From: Clostridium paridis
GTDB lineage: Bacteria; Bacillota; Clostridia; Clostridiales; Clostridiaceae
Reading direction: 5' to 3'
Assembly (NCBI RefSeq): GCF_016765615.1
Contig: NZ_JAESWA010000029.1
Location: 124,001-188,000 of the forward strand
DNA length: 64,000 bases
Position numbers and translations under genes: made by a program. Under the pieces are notes generated by a model. The model did no database searches, was not told the DNA's origin, and saw only the letters and a list, made by a program, of their open reading frames with translations. Each line of letters starts with the position of its first letter. The stretch's first letter is position 1. This document shows positions 8,869-17,890 of the stretch, piece after piece.

Positions 8869-9726
8869 ATGAGCGAAAATGTAAAAAGAGCTGTTGGAGC
8901 TCCAGAAGAGATTACAAAAAAAGATGTTACTAAAGCATATTTAAGATGGCATCTTGCAAATGAAATTCCACATTCATTCGAAAGATACCTTGCATCTTCT
9001 TTATTGTATGCAATGATGCCAATTTTAAGAAAACTATATAAAGATGATGAATCATTAAAAGCTGCTTATAAAAGACAACTATTATTTTTCAATACTCAGT
9101 TAACCTGGGGTGGTGGAGTTATTACTGGTTTAATGGCTTCTATGGAATCACAACGTGCAAAAGAAGAATATGAAAAATCAGAAATAACAATGAAAGACGA
9201 TTTGATGTATAACACAAAAGCTGGTTTGATGGGTGCACTTGCCGGAATTGGTGATGCAATTGACTCAGGGACTGTACAATATATATTTATTGCCATAGCT
9301 GTTCCTTGGGCTCAGCAAGGTAGTGCATTAGGAGCATTGTTCCCATTCGTTTGTTTTGCAATTTATCAGGTCTTATTAGGTATATTCTTTTCTCGTCAAG
9401 CATTCAATATGGGACGTAACGCAACAGGATTGATGGCAAGTACAGGAGTTCAGACTGCAATCGATACTTTATCTGTTTTAGGTATATATATGATGGGAAT
9501 CTTAGCAGGTAACTATGTAAAAGTTAGTTCAACTTTAAACTTTGTAATTTCAGGAAAGAAATTCGTTATCCAAAGTATTTTAGATTCTATTGTTCCAGGT
9601 ATTTTACCATTGGCAGTAGTTATGGGAGTTTATTGGTTCTATAATAAAAAAGGTTTAAAAGTTACAAAGGCATTATTATTGTTAACATTAATTTTAATTG
9701 TTTTAGCTGGTATTGGAATTCTATAA
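8869..9726 (+). CDS. PTS mannose/fructose/sorbose-family transporter subunit IID
   Basis: A 285-residue EIID protein. It contains the N-terminal cytoplasmic segment ending LYAMMPILRKLY, the family block NTQLTWGGGVITGLMASMES, and GALAGIGDAIDSGTVQYIF (the GIGD motif). Two to three membrane segments follow at the C-terminal end. It pairs with the IIC subunit 12 bases upstream. Length and motifs are complete. Confidence 0.93.
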   Translation: MSENVKRAVGAPEEITKKDVTKAYLRWHLANEIPHSFERYLASSLLYAMMPILRKLYKDDESLKAAYKRQLLFFNTQLTWGGGVITGLMASMESQRAKEEYEKSEITMKDDLMYNTKAGLMGALAGIGDAIDSGTVQYIFIAIAVPWAQQGSALGALFPFVCFAIYQVLLGIFFSRQAFNMGRNATGLMASTGVQTAIDTLSVLGIYMMGILAGNYVKVSSTLNFVISGKKFVIQSILDSIVPGILPLAVVMGVYWFYNKKGLKVTKALLLLTLILIVLAGIGIL

Positions 9727-9746
9727 CTAAAAAGGAGATTTGAAAA

Positions 9747-10250
9747 ATGGGTGTTATAAATTTAGCAAGAGTAGATGAACGTTTAATTCATGGACAAGTT
9801 ATGGTGACTCTTTCACAGAAGAGCGGGGTAAATTCAATCTTTGTAGTGGATGAAGTTGTAGCAAACGATAAATTCATGAGAGAGTTATATAAAAATGCAG
9901 GTAGCCGTACTGGGCAAAAGACAATAGTAATTACGCCAGAGAAAGCTAAATTTTATTGGGATGAATATCAGTTCAAAGATTATAATTGTATCTTGATAGC
10001 AAAAACTGTAAAAGTTATGTATGACTTAGTTAAGCATGGAGTACCAATGAAAGAGTTGAATATTGGAGGTATTGCACAAAAAGATGCAAATAAAGATTTA
10101 CTAGTTACAAAATCTGTTTATATAAACAAAGAGGATGTGGATAGATTAGTAGAAATGAAACAGAAATATGGAGTAGAGAATATCTATTTCCAAGCCACTC
10201 CTTCTGCTCCTAAAACAGAATTGAAAGATGTTGTTAGTAAATTTAAATAA
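9747..10250 (+). CDS. PTS mannose/fructose/sorbose-family subunit IIB
   Basis: A 167-residue cytoplasmic phosphotransfer protein. The phosphorylated histidine is H15 in RVDERLIHGQVMV, at the place expected for EIIB of the mannose class. It receives phosphate from the IIA protein encoded at 11197 and passes it to the substrate during import. An aaggag site precedes the ATG. Separate IIA and IIB polypeptides with a further gene between them are a less common arrangement than IIAB fusion. Confidence 0.93.
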   Translation: MGVINLARVDERLIHGQVMVTLSQKSGVNSIFVVDEVVANDKFMRELYKNAGSRTGQKTIVITPEKAKFYWDEYQFKDYNCILIAKTVKVMYDLVKHGVPMKELNIGGIAQKDANKDLLVTKSVYINKEDVDRLVEMKQKYGVENIYFQATPSAPKTELKDVVSKFK

Positions 10251-10305
10251 TTGTTTTTAAATAAAAGATTATTATTTTCCCTATTATAAAAATTGGAGGT
10301 TTATC

Positions 10306-11193
10306 ATGGATGATATTTTTAACGATAGATTAGCTAGGTATTCCTTTATGTATCGCTCACGGAACAGCAATAATGAGAAAACTAGATTTTTGAAGGCGCT
10401 TGTAACAGATATATCACAAGTGCGAAAAGATATTTCCGTAATCGAATATAGGAATCAAAAAAAAGACAGTGCACGAAATGTGTATGTTGGAGATATTGAA
10501 AAGGCAGATCAAATCGTTTGCACTTATTATGATACACCTCCAGCCCATTTAGGTGATTATGTATTGTTTGATCGAAAAAAACAAGAAAAACAAACTACAA
10601 AAGCTGGTATTTACTCATCTCTAATTTGGGCTTTCTTGGGTATTCTAGGAACACTTTTATACATGAAATTGGTTTCCGCACCTTTTGTTTTATTTTCTGT
10701 GCAAACAGCATGTCTTGCACTAATATATGGCGGGTATTTTATAATTTTATCAAAGCTATCAAAAGGTACGTGGAATCGAAAGAATTTAATAAGAAATACA
10801 TCGTCAATACTTTGCTTGCTACAGATGTTAACAGAGAATAAAAATCAAAGAAAAGTGGCTTATGCATTTATTGATGAAGGTTGTTATGGTGAACGAGGAT
10901 TAGATGTCTTAATTAGTTCTGTAAAAAAGAATGCAAAGGTTTATTATTTAGATTCTATTGGAGCAGATGCTACTTTAAATGTAATGGGTCCACAATTTAA
11001 AGAAGAGCTTGCTGAATCTAAAAAGCTCCGATATGTATCACCTAAAGATAAAATCAATTACTTATTTTCTGCGGATATGAATCAAAATAATGAGTTTCAT
11101 TTAGATAAGTCAAAATTAAATAAGAAAAATTTAAATTATAACCATTTTAATCAAGCAATAGAATTGTTAAATCAAACTATAAAAGGAGATTAA
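10306..11193 (+). CDS. Membrane-anchored, degenerate M28-peptidase-like protein in PTS operon
   Basis: A 295-residue protein I do not recognise by name. Its layout resembles an M28 zinc peptidase with substitutions: QIVCTYYDTPP (69-79) stands where M28 enzymes have HYDT; IRNTSSILCLLQ (162-173) stands where DNxSG is expected; YAFIDEGCYG (186-195) parallels the EE block; and VYYLDSIGAD (212-221) parallels the lDmiG block. The first His ligand and the DNxSG Asp are missing, so catalysis is doubtful. Two membrane segments (about 103-122 and 127-149) interrupt the fold. It sits between IIB and IIA and ends three bases before IIA, so it is probably a PTS accessory factor (inference). Confidence 0.5.
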   Translation: MDDIFNDRLARYSFMYRSRNSNNEKTRFLKALVTDISQVRKDISVIEYRNQKKDSARNVYVGDIEKADQIVCTYYDTPPAHLGDYVLFDRKKQEKQTTKAGIYSSLIWAFLGILGTLLYMKLVSAPFVLFSVQTACLALIYGGYFIILSKLSKGTWNRKNLIRNTSSILCLLQMLTENKNQRKVAYAFIDEGCYGERGLDVLISSVKKNAKVYYLDSIGADATLNVMGPQFKEELAESKKLRYVSPKDKINYLFSADMNQNNEFHLDKSKLNKKNLNYNHFNQAIELLNQTIKGD

Positions 11194-11196
11194 GTT

Positions 11197-11649
11197 ATGT
11201 TAGGAATTGTAATCGCCACACATGGTACTTTAAGCAACGGTATCAAAGATGCAGCTGAAGTTATTATGGGAAATACTGAAAATATAATAACTGTAAATTT
11301 GAATGCAGGAGATGATGTTGAGAAGCTTGGTAAGAAGATAAATAACGCTATTTTAGAAGTAAATCAAGGTGATGGTGTTGTGGTATTGGTTGATTTAGTG
11401 AGCGCAAGCCCATATAACCAATCAGTTCTTGTTACAAATCAGTTAGATCCAGAACTAAAAGATAAGGTTTATATTATTGGTGGAGTTAACTTACCTATGT
11501 TATTGGAAATAATCAATCATCAAATTTTAGGTACACAAATTGAAATAGTTGCAAAATCAGCTGCAGAACAAGCAAGAGAATGTATTAGCTCATGGCATGT
11601 TCCTGCTGATGTAGATGCTAATGAGGTTGACGAAGATGATGATTTTTGA
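11197..11649 (+). CDS. PTS mannose/fructose/sorbose-family subunit IIA
   Basis: A 150-residue EIIA protein. H9 in [19 protein letters not shown] is the phosphoacceptor that takes phosphate from HPr. [19 protein letters not shown] is the second family block. The C-terminal end carries an acidic extension, EVDEDDDF, similar to that of the IIC subunit. It is the last of the four PTS genes and lies three bases after the M28-like gene. Confidence 0.93.
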   Translation: MLGIVIATHGTLSNGIKDAAEVIMGNTENIITVNLNAGDDVEKLGKKINNAILEVNQGDGVVVLVDLVSASPYNQSVLVTNQLDPELKDKVYIIGGVNLPMLLEIINHQILGTQIEIVAKSAAEQARECISSWHVPADVDANEVDEDDDF

Positions 11650-11661
11650 TGGAGGGATAAA

Positions 11662-12747
11662 ATGAAGTGGGGATTCAGATGGTATGGAGCGAAAGACTCT
11701 ATTCCTTTAAAACATTTTAGACAAGTTCCAGGAACAGATGGTGTTGTAGGGACCTTATTAAATAAGTTACCTGGAGATGTTTGGGAAATTGATGAAATTA
11801 AAGAATTTAAGGCTTCAATTGAAAAAGAAGGATTGGAGTTACTTGGCATTGAAAGTGTTGCAGTTCATGATGCAATTAAAGCAAGAACAAAAGATTGTGA
11901 TCATTATATTGATAATTATATTCAAACAATTAGAAATTTAGCAGCATGTGATATTCATTTAGTATGTTATAGTTTTAAACCGATTTTTGGATGGGCTAAG
12001 ACAAATTTGAAATATGAAAATCCAGATGGTAGTTATTCATTGTTGTTTGATCAGTCTGTTGTAGAACATATGGATGCCAGTGAGATGTTCCAACTTATAA
12101 ATAGTCAATCTAATGGGTTTAAATTACCTGGATGGGAAGAAGAACGTCTGAAAAAGTTTAATGACTTGATGGAAATGTATGAAAATATTACAGAAGAAGA
12201 TTTATTTGACAATCTTGCATACTTTCTAAAAAAAGTTATTCCTGTTTGTGAGGAAGTTGATGTGAAAATGGGGATTCATCCGGATGATCCACCATGGGAA
12301 ATCTTTAATCTTCCAAGGGTAACAAAAAATTTAGAGGATTATAAAAGAATAATAAATATTATTGATTCTCCTTATAATGGTGTAACACTTTGCACAGGAT
12401 CTTTAGGAGCAAATCCAGAAACGGATTTAGTCAAAGTCATACATGAACTAGGAAATAGAATTCAATTTGTACATTTAAGAAATGTTGAATTTTTGGGAAA
12501 ACAAAAATTTAGAGAATCTGCTCATTTGAGTATTGATGGATCATTGGATATGTATGCTCTTATGAAGGCACTTATAGATGTTAATTTTGATGGTGTCATC
12601 CGTCCAGATCATGGTCGTTCAATTTGGGATGAAATAGCAATGCCAGGGTATGGTTTATATGATCGTGCATTAGGTTTTACATATTTAAGAGGATTGCATG
12701 AAGCTATCACAAAATCTCAAAAAGAAAATGGATTGGAGCAAAAATAA
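11662..12747 (+). CDS. uxuA: Mannonate dehydratase (UxuA family)
   Basis: A 361-residue TIM-barrel dehydratase that converts D-mannonate to 2-keto-3-deoxygluconate in characterised members. The diagnostic N-terminus GFRWYGAKDS...FRQVPGTDGVVG is present. Metal and active-site residues appear at H206 (GIHPDDPPW), C244 (LCTGSLGANPETD), H271 (FVHLRNV) and D316-H317 (RPDHGRS). No fructuronate reductase or KDG kinase is encoded nearby, so the enzyme may act on a phosphorylated aldonate delivered by the PTS (inference). The stop overlaps the aldolase start by one base. Confidence 0.88.
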   Translation: MKWGFRWYGAKDSIPLKHFRQVPGTDGVVGTLLNKLPGDVWEIDEIKEFKASIEKEGLELLGIESVAVHDAIKARTKDCDHYIDNYIQTIRNLAACDIHLVCYSFKPIFGWAKTNLKYENPDGSYSLLFDQSVVEHMDASEMFQLINSQSNGFKLPGWEEERLKKFNDLMEMYENITEEDLFDNLAYFLKKVIPVCEEVDVKMGIHPDDPPWEIFNLPRVTKNLEDYKRIINIIDSPYNGVTLCTGSLGANPETDLVKVIHELGNRIQFVHLRNVEFLGKQKFRESAHLSIDGSLDMYALMKALIDVNFDGVIRPDHGRSIWDEIAMPGYGLYDRALGFTYLRGLHEAITKSQKENGLEQK

Positions 12748-13382
12748 TGAGTGTAAATGTAGATGTATATAAAAAATTAGGAGAAATAAAGTTATTACCG
12801 CTTTATACTGCGACTGATTTGAAGTATTTAGATGATTTGGAAGAGATTCTTTTGCAGAATGATGTACCTTTTATAGAAGTCACATTTAGAAGCAATCTGG
12901 CTTTAGAAGCAATTAATAAACTTTCACGATCTGGTAATTTGATTGTTGGAGCAGGAACTGTACGTACATTAGAGCAAGCTAAAAGTGCAATTGAAAATGG
13001 AGCAAGTTTTATTGTTTCTCCAGCAGTGATTCCAGAGATAATCGAATACTGTATTGAAAACAAAGTTCCAGTTTTCCCTGGAACAGCAACTCCAACGGAT
13101 ATTCAAAAGGTCGTTAGTTATGGACTTCATGTTGTGAAGTATTTTCCAGCAGATATTTATGGCGGGTTAAAAGCAATTAAAGCATTAAGTGGACCATTCT
13201 ATGATGTGAAATTCTTGCCGACCGGAGGAATTAATGCAGATAACTTTATGGATTATGTTAGCAATGATAATATTTTAGCGGTTGGTGGATCTTTTATTAT
13301 TTCTGAAAAAATGATTAAAGAGGAAGGTAAAGAAAAGACAAGCAACTTGTTAAAATCATTAGCTGATCAAATTAAAGCTTAG
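12747..13382 (+). CDS. eda: KDPG/KHG aldolase (Eda family)
   Basis: A 211-residue class I aldolase. E44 (PFIEVTFRS) and the Schiff-base lysine K131 (VVKYFPAD) are in place, along with VGAGTV (67-72) and FPGTATPTD (110-118). It cleaves 2-keto-3-deoxy-6-phosphogluconate into pyruvate and glyceraldehyde 3-phosphate, which would be the final step of the operon's pathway. The start overlaps the uxuA stop (TAATG), so the two are coupled. A hairpin overlapping its stop codon may reduce transcription into the HAD gene. Confidence 0.9.
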   Translation: MSVNVDVYKKLGEIKLLPLYTATDLKYLDDLEEILLQNDVPFIEVTFRSNLALEAINKLSRSGNLIVGAGTVRTLEQAKSAIENGASFIVSPAVIPEIIEYCIENKVPVFPGTATPTDIQKVVSYGLHVVKYFPADIYGGLKAIKALSGPFYDVKFLPTGGINADNFMDYVSNDNILAVGGSFIISEKMIKEEGKEKTSNLLKSLADQIKA

Positions 13383-13405
13383 TGCAATAGGCACGGCTTT
13401 TTTTT
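13374..13405 (+). terminator. Hairpin with T-run overlapping the eda stop
   Basis: AAAGC...GTGC aatag GCAC.GCTTT followed by eight T in all. The left arm includes the last codons of eda. The HAD gene starts 20 bases later, so this may be a partial terminator inside the operon. Confidence 0.6.
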
Positions 13406-13425
13406 GTAAGGAGGATTATGTAATT

Positions 13426-14127
13426 ATGGAAAAACCTGAATTAGTTATATTTGATATGGACGGGTTAATGTTTGATACTGGACAACTAGCATATCGTGCA
13501 TATTTAGAGAGTGCTAAAGATCTTGATTTTACTGTGAATCAGTCCGTATATTACTATTTGACTGGACGAAGAGATCCCGAGATCCGCGAGGGAATGAAAG
13601 AATTATACGGAAAGGATGCTCCTGTATCTGAATGGCGAGATAAAATCATTTTAAACAGAGAAAAAATTTTAAGTGATGAGAAACGCGTATACAAGAAAAA
13701 AGGTTTATTAGAACTATTAGAATTTTTAAAGAAGAATAATTATAAAATAGCGTTGGCTTCTTCCACAAGCAGAGAGAAAATAGAATACTATTTTAAAATT
13801 GAAGATATGCCAGATGTATTTGATATTATTGTAGCAGGAAATGAAGTCCGTATTGGAAAACCAAATCCTGAAATATTTTTAAAGGCGTGTGAAAAAGCAA
13901 ATGTTGCACCTGAACGTGCTTTAGTATTAGAAGATTCTGTAGTAGGTATTAAAGCTGCTTTGCAAGGAGGTATTACGCCTCTTCTAATTCCAGATGACAT
14001 ATCTAACTTACCAACACACAAAGGAAAGCATCCATTATTGAGAAATCCTGAAGAATTTCTTATTACGAAACCAAAGAATGTAGAAATTTTTAAAGATTTA
14101 TTAGAAGTTATAGATTATTTGAAATAA
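13426..14127 (+). CDS. HAD-superfamily phosphatase (beta-phosphoglucomutase-like)
   Basis: A 233-residue HAD hydrolase. Motif I is VIFDMDGLMFDT (8-19), motif II is LASSTSREK (about 111-119), and the Lys and the motif IV acidic residues are in RIGKPNPEIFLKA and LVLEDSVVGIKAA. The helical cap between motifs I and II puts it in the subfamily of phosphosugar phosphatases and beta-PGM. It is the last gene with the operon's codon use; the substrate could be an accumulating phosphosugar of the pathway (inference). An aaggagg site precedes the ATG. Confidence 0.85.
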   Translation: MEKPELVIFDMDGLMFDTGQLAYRAYLESAKDLDFTVNQSVYYYLTGRRDPEIREGMKELYGKDAPVSEWRDKIILNREKILSDEKRVYKKKGLLELLEFLKKNNYKIALASSTSREKIEYYFKIEDMPDVFDIIVAGNEVRIGKPNPEIFLKACEKANVAPERALVLEDSVVGIKAALQGGITPLLIPDDISNLPTHKGKHPLLRNPEEFLITKPKNVEIFKDLLEVIDYLK

Positions 14128-14233
14128 TATTTTATGAGACCAAAAGTTTCATTTCACAATATATTAGTATAATTACAGGCGTATTTAGGATATGTAGTAA
14201 AATACAAAATTTAATATTAGGAGGTACAGATTA

Positions 14234-15055
14234 GTGAATACATCAGAATTAAAAAATGTAGCTAATAACATAAGAGTAAACATTATTAAAGCCGTATCAT
14301 CAGCAAGATCGGGGCATCCTGGTGGATCTTTATCAATAGCAGATATTTTAGCAGTTTTATATTTTGAAAAGATGAACATAGATCCAAAGGATCCCAAAAA
14401 AGCAGATAGAGACAGATTGGTATTATCAAAAGGTCATTCAGCACCAGCATTATATGCAACATTAGCCGAAAGAGGATTCTTCCCAGAAGAAGAATTAATA
14501 ACGCTAAGAAAATACGGTTCAAAATTACAAGGACATCCAGATATGAAAAAAGTACCTGGAGTAGATATGTCAACAGGATCACTTGGTCAAGGATTATCAG
14601 CAGCAAATGGTATGGCACTAGCTGGAAAGTTAGATAACAGTTCATATAGAGTTTATGTAGTACTTGGAGATGGAGAAGTTCAAGAAGGACAAATATGGGA
14701 AGCTGCAATGAGCGCAGCTCACTACAAACTTGATAACTTAACAGCATTCCTTGATTTAAATGGCTTACAAATAGATGGATCAAATGAAGAAGTAATGAGC
14801 ATCAACCCAATTGATGAAAAGTTTAAAGCATTTGGATGGAATGTATTAATTGCAGATGGACACTGCTTTGAAGAAATAGCAAACTCAATAGATGAAGCAA
14901 TAGCTACTAAAGGTAAACCAACAATTGTAATTTGTAATACTGAAAAAGGTAAAGGTGTTTCATTTATGGAAAATAATTGTGCATGGCATGGAACGGCTCC
15001 AAATGAAGAAGAAACTAAGAAAGCATTAGCTGAATTAGAAGGAGGCGAAAACTAA
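14234..15055 (+). CDS. Transketolase, N-terminal subunit
   Basis: A 273-residue thiamine-diphosphate-binding half of a split transketolase. It shows [51 protein letters not shown] and the ThDP/Mg motif [17 protein letters not shown]...[10 protein letters not shown]. The start is GTG at 14234 after aggaggt. The catalytic core is shared with the C-terminal subunit encoded next, whose start overlaps this stop by one base. It transfers two-carbon units in the pentose phosphate pathway. All arginines are AGA, in contrast to the operon upstream. Confidence 0.95.
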   Translation: MNTSELKNVANNIRVNIIKAVSSARSGHPGGSLSIADILAVLYFEKMNIDPKDPKKADRDRLVLSKGHSAPALYATLAERGFFPEEELITLRKYGSKLQGHPDMKKVPGVDMSTGSLGQGLSAANGMALAGKLDNSSYRVYVVLGDGEVQEGQIWEAAMSAAHYKLDNLTAFLDLNGLQIDGSNEEVMSINPIDEKFKAFGWNVLIADGHCFEEIANSIDEAIATKGKPTIVICNTEKGKGVSFMENNCAWHGTAPNEEETKKALAELEGGEN

Positions 15056-15972
15056 TGGGAGTAGCAACTAGAGAAGCATATGGACAAATATTAAAAGAAT
15101 TGGCAGAAGACAAAAATGTTGTTGTATTAGAAGCAGATTTAGGTAAAGCAACAAAGAGTATTGAATTTAAGAAATATGCACCTGAAAGATATATAGAATT
15201 AGGTATAGCAGAATGTAACATGATGGGAACAGCGGCAGGTCTTGCTACATGTGGGAAAATTCCATTTGCAAGTACATTTGCAATGTTTGCAGCAGGAAGA
15301 GCATTTGAACAAATCAGAAATTCAATAGCTTATCCTAACCTAAACGTAAAAGTAGTGGCAACTCATGCAGGAATAACAGTTGGAGAAGATGGTGGAAGTC
15401 ATCAATGTAATGAAGACATATCTTTAATGAGAACTATACCTCATATGGTAGTAATAAATCCATCAGATGCTGAAGAAGCAAGACAAGCGATATTAGCTGC
15501 AAAAGAATATTATGGACCAGTATATATAAGACTGGGAAGATCAGCAACTCCAGATATTCATGATGAAAGTTATGAATTTGAAATTGGAAAAGGTGAAATT
15601 TTAAATGAAGGTAATGATGTAACAATAATAGCAACAGGGTTAATGGTAGCAAAAGCAATTCAAGCTGCTGAAACATTAAAAGAGCAAGGAATCAATGCAA
15701 CTGTTATAAATATTTCAACTATAAAACCAATTGATAAAGATTTAATTGTTGAGGTTGCAAGGAAAACAGGTAAGGTAGTGACTGTTGAAGAACACAGCAT
15801 AATAGGTGGTTTAGGTTCAGCAGTTGCTGAAGTTTTAATTGAAGAATGTCCGGTAAAAATGAAGAGAATTGGAATAAATGATGAATTCGGAAGCTCAGGA
15901 AGTGCTGAAGTTTTATTAGAAAAATATAATTTAACGGCAGAACATATAGTTGAAATAGTAAAGTCATTTTAA
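15055..15972 (+). CDS. Transketolase, C-terminal subunit
   Basis: A 305-residue partner of the preceding gene, holding the pyrimidine-binding and C-terminal domains. Visible blocks are YIELGIAECNMMGTAAGLA (with the conserved Glu), FASTFAMFAAGRAFEQIRN, ATHAGITVGEDGGSHQ and VEEHSIIGGLGSAVAE. The two subunits form one active enzyme. A terminator follows at 16026-16060. Confidence 0.95.
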   Translation: MGVATREAYGQILKELAEDKNVVVLEADLGKATKSIEFKKYAPERYIELGIAECNMMGTAAGLATCGKIPFASTFAMFAAGRAFEQIRNSIAYPNLNVKVVATHAGITVGEDGGSHQCNEDISLMRTIPHMVVINPSDAEEARQAILAAKEYYGPVYIRLGRSATPDIHDESYEFEIGKGEILNEGNDVTIIATGLMVAKAIQAAETLKEQGINATVINISTIKPIDKDLIVEVARKTGKVVTVEEHSIIGGLGSAVAEVLIEECPVKMKRIGINDEFGSSGSAEVLLEKYNLTAEHIVEIVKSF

Positions 15973-16025
15973 GAAAAATCATGAATATCAACAATACTCT
16001 ATAAATTATTATATTTAATTAATGC

Positions 16026-16060
16026 AATAGGAGAATACTCGTAATATTCTCCTATTTTCA
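16026..16060 (+). terminator. Terminator after transketolase
   Basis: AATAGGAGAATA pairs with TATTCTCCTATT across a 7-base loop, then TTTC. Located about 55 bases after the stop. Confidence 0.88.
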
Positions 16061-16146
16061 AAGTTTTTTTCTATAATGCATATTGGAATAAATGAAGTAT
16101 CATTCTTAAGTTTATATAAAATTTAATTTAGAGGGGAGTTTTTATT

Positions 16147-17646
16147 ATGCTACACGAACTTAAAAAATTACAAAGTGGAACGGATATAAGAGGAATAGCA
16201 ATTGAACATGAGGGAAGAAAAAATCTTACACCTGAATTAGTAAATGTTTTGGGATCAGGTTTTGCAGAGTGGTTAAAAAAAGTTAAAGGTATAAATAAGA
16301 ACAATATAAAGGTAGCAGTTGGCATGGATTCGAGATTGTCAGGCCAAGAATTTAAAAAAGCTTTAATAGAAGCTCTAATAGATTCTGGCTGTAATGTTTA
16401 TGATTGTGGAATGTGTACAACTCCTGCTATGTTCATGACTACTATCTTAGAAGATTATTCTTGCGATGGATCTATAATGATAACAGCAAGTCATCTTCCT
16501 TATTATTATAATGGATTAAAGTTTTTCACTAAAGAAGGTGGATGTGAAAAGGAAGACATAGTAGATATAATAGAATGTTCTAGTTCAATAGAAAAAAGTT
16601 CTACAACTAAAGGATCAATTAAGGAAGTAAATTTTATAGAGGTTTATTCGAGAATATTAGTAAATAAAATAAGAAAAAGTGTAAATTCATCTGAAAATTA
16701 TGAAAGACCATTAGAAGGAAAAAAAATAATCGTAGATGCAGGAAATGGAGCTGGTGGATTTTTTGCATCTAAGGTTTTAGAAAAATTAGGTGCTGACACT
16801 GAAGGAAGCCAATTTACTGAACCAGATGGGAATTTTCCAAATCATATACCTAATCCAGAAAATGAAAGAGCAATGGAATCTATTAAAGAAGCTGTACTTA
16901 AAAACAAAGCAGACCTTGGAATAATTTTTGATACAGATGTAGATAGAGCTGCTATAGTGAGCAACGATGGTAAAGAAATAAATAAAAATGCATTAATAGC
17001 ATTAATATCTTCAATAGTGCTTGATGAAAATCCAAATTCAATTATTGTTACTGATTCAATAACATCTACAGGTCTTGCAGAATTTATAACTAATTTAGGC
17101 GGTGTTCACCATAGATTTAAAAGAGGATATAGAAATGTTATAAATGAATCTAAAAGATTAAACGAAGAAGGAAAAGAAAGCTGTCTAGCAATTGAAACAT
17201 CAGGTCATGCTGCTTTGAAAGAAAATTATTTCTTAGATGACGGAGCATATTTAATAGCTAAAATATTAATAAAAATGGCTAAGTTAAAAGAAGAAGGAAA
17301 AGAAATATCAAGCCTTATAGATAATCTAAAATACCCTAAAGAAAGCAAAGACATGAGAATAAAAATTGAAAGAGAAGATTTTAGGGAATACGGAGAAATG
17401 ATACTAGAAGACCTGAGAAAGTATACAGAACAAATAGATGGATGGCAAATTGAACCTAAAAATTATGAAGGAATAAAGATAAATTGCGATAAAGAAAATG
17501 GTGATGGTTGGTTATTACTAAGATTATCATTACATGAGCCAGTTTTAGCCTTAAATATAGAATCAGATATTCAAGATGGAATAAAGAAGATTATAGATAA
17601 ATTAACTCCATTTTTTAATAAGTATAATGAATTAGATATTAAGTAA
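16147..17646 (+). CDS. Phosphoglucomutase/phosphomannomutase family protein
   Basis: A 499-residue alpha-D-phosphohexomutase. The phosphoserine loop is [17 protein letters not shown] (here with TASHLP rather than the usual TASHNP), the metal loop is [13 protein letters not shown], and the sugar loop is [20 protein letters not shown]. The fourth domain ends near residue 490. It interconverts hexose 1- and 6-phosphates. It is expressed alone, with gaggggag upstream of the ATG; no link to the PTS operon is visible. The substrate (glucose, mannose or glucosamine series) cannot be decided. Confidence 0.88.
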   Translation: MLHELKKLQSGTDIRGIAIEHEGRKNLTPELVNVLGSGFAEWLKKVKGINKNNIKVAVGMDSRLSGQEFKKALIEALIDSGCNVYDCGMCTTPAMFMTTILEDYSCDGSIMITASHLPYYYNGLKFFTKEGGCEKEDIVDIIECSSSIEKSSTTKGSIKEVNFIEVYSRILVNKIRKSVNSSENYERPLEGKKIIVDAGNGAGGFFASKVLEKLGADTEGSQFTEPDGNFPNHIPNPENERAMESIKEAVLKNKADLGIIFDTDVDRAAIVSNDGKEINKNALIALISSIVLDENPNSIIVTDSITSTGLAEFITNLGGVHHRFKRGYRNVINESKRLNEEGKESCLAIETSGHAALKENYFLDDGAYLIAKILIKMAKLKEEGKEISSLIDNLKYPKESKDMRIKIEREDFREYGEMILEDLRKYTEQIDGWQIEPKNYEGIKINCDKENGDGWLLLRLSLHEPVLALNIESDIQDGIKKIIDKLTPFFNKYNELDIK

Positions 17647-17663
17647 TATTAAAAATAATAAAA

Positions 17664-17876
17664 GTGCTTAGTTTGTTTTCTCTTTTAAAGTTTAAGATAT
17701 CACCATTCTCTTTCTTCCAAACTAACACAGAAGGATCAGAAAAGCTTTATTTGATAGTAAGAGATTTTATGGGAGATGGAGAAAATTTAGTAGATAATTT
17801 ATACAAGCTAAAGAATGAGCTATCGCTAATGGATTTTAATCCACATATGCGACAGCACTTAGAATCTCTATTTTAA
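17664..17876 (+). pseudogene. Fragment of an RlmD-like methyltransferase gene
   Basis: An open frame of 70 codons without a convincing ribosome site. Bases 17691-17786 match 3052-3147 of the rlmD gene at 88 of 96 positions by direct comparison, in the same reading frame ([16 protein letters not shown]). Both the N-terminal part and the catalytic domain are missing. The remaining 30 codons ([19 protein letters not shown]...) do not match rlmD and I do not recognise them. It is best read as the remnant of a deleted or recombined paralogue. Confidence 0.7.
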
Positions 17877-17890
17877 TTTTTGAATAGGAT

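Noticed and set aside
14286-14783. Long minus-strand open frame inside the transketolase gene
   Set aside because: It is antisense to an obvious gene, has a Leu-rich low-complexity translation typical of reversed AT-rich coding DNA, and no ribosome site.
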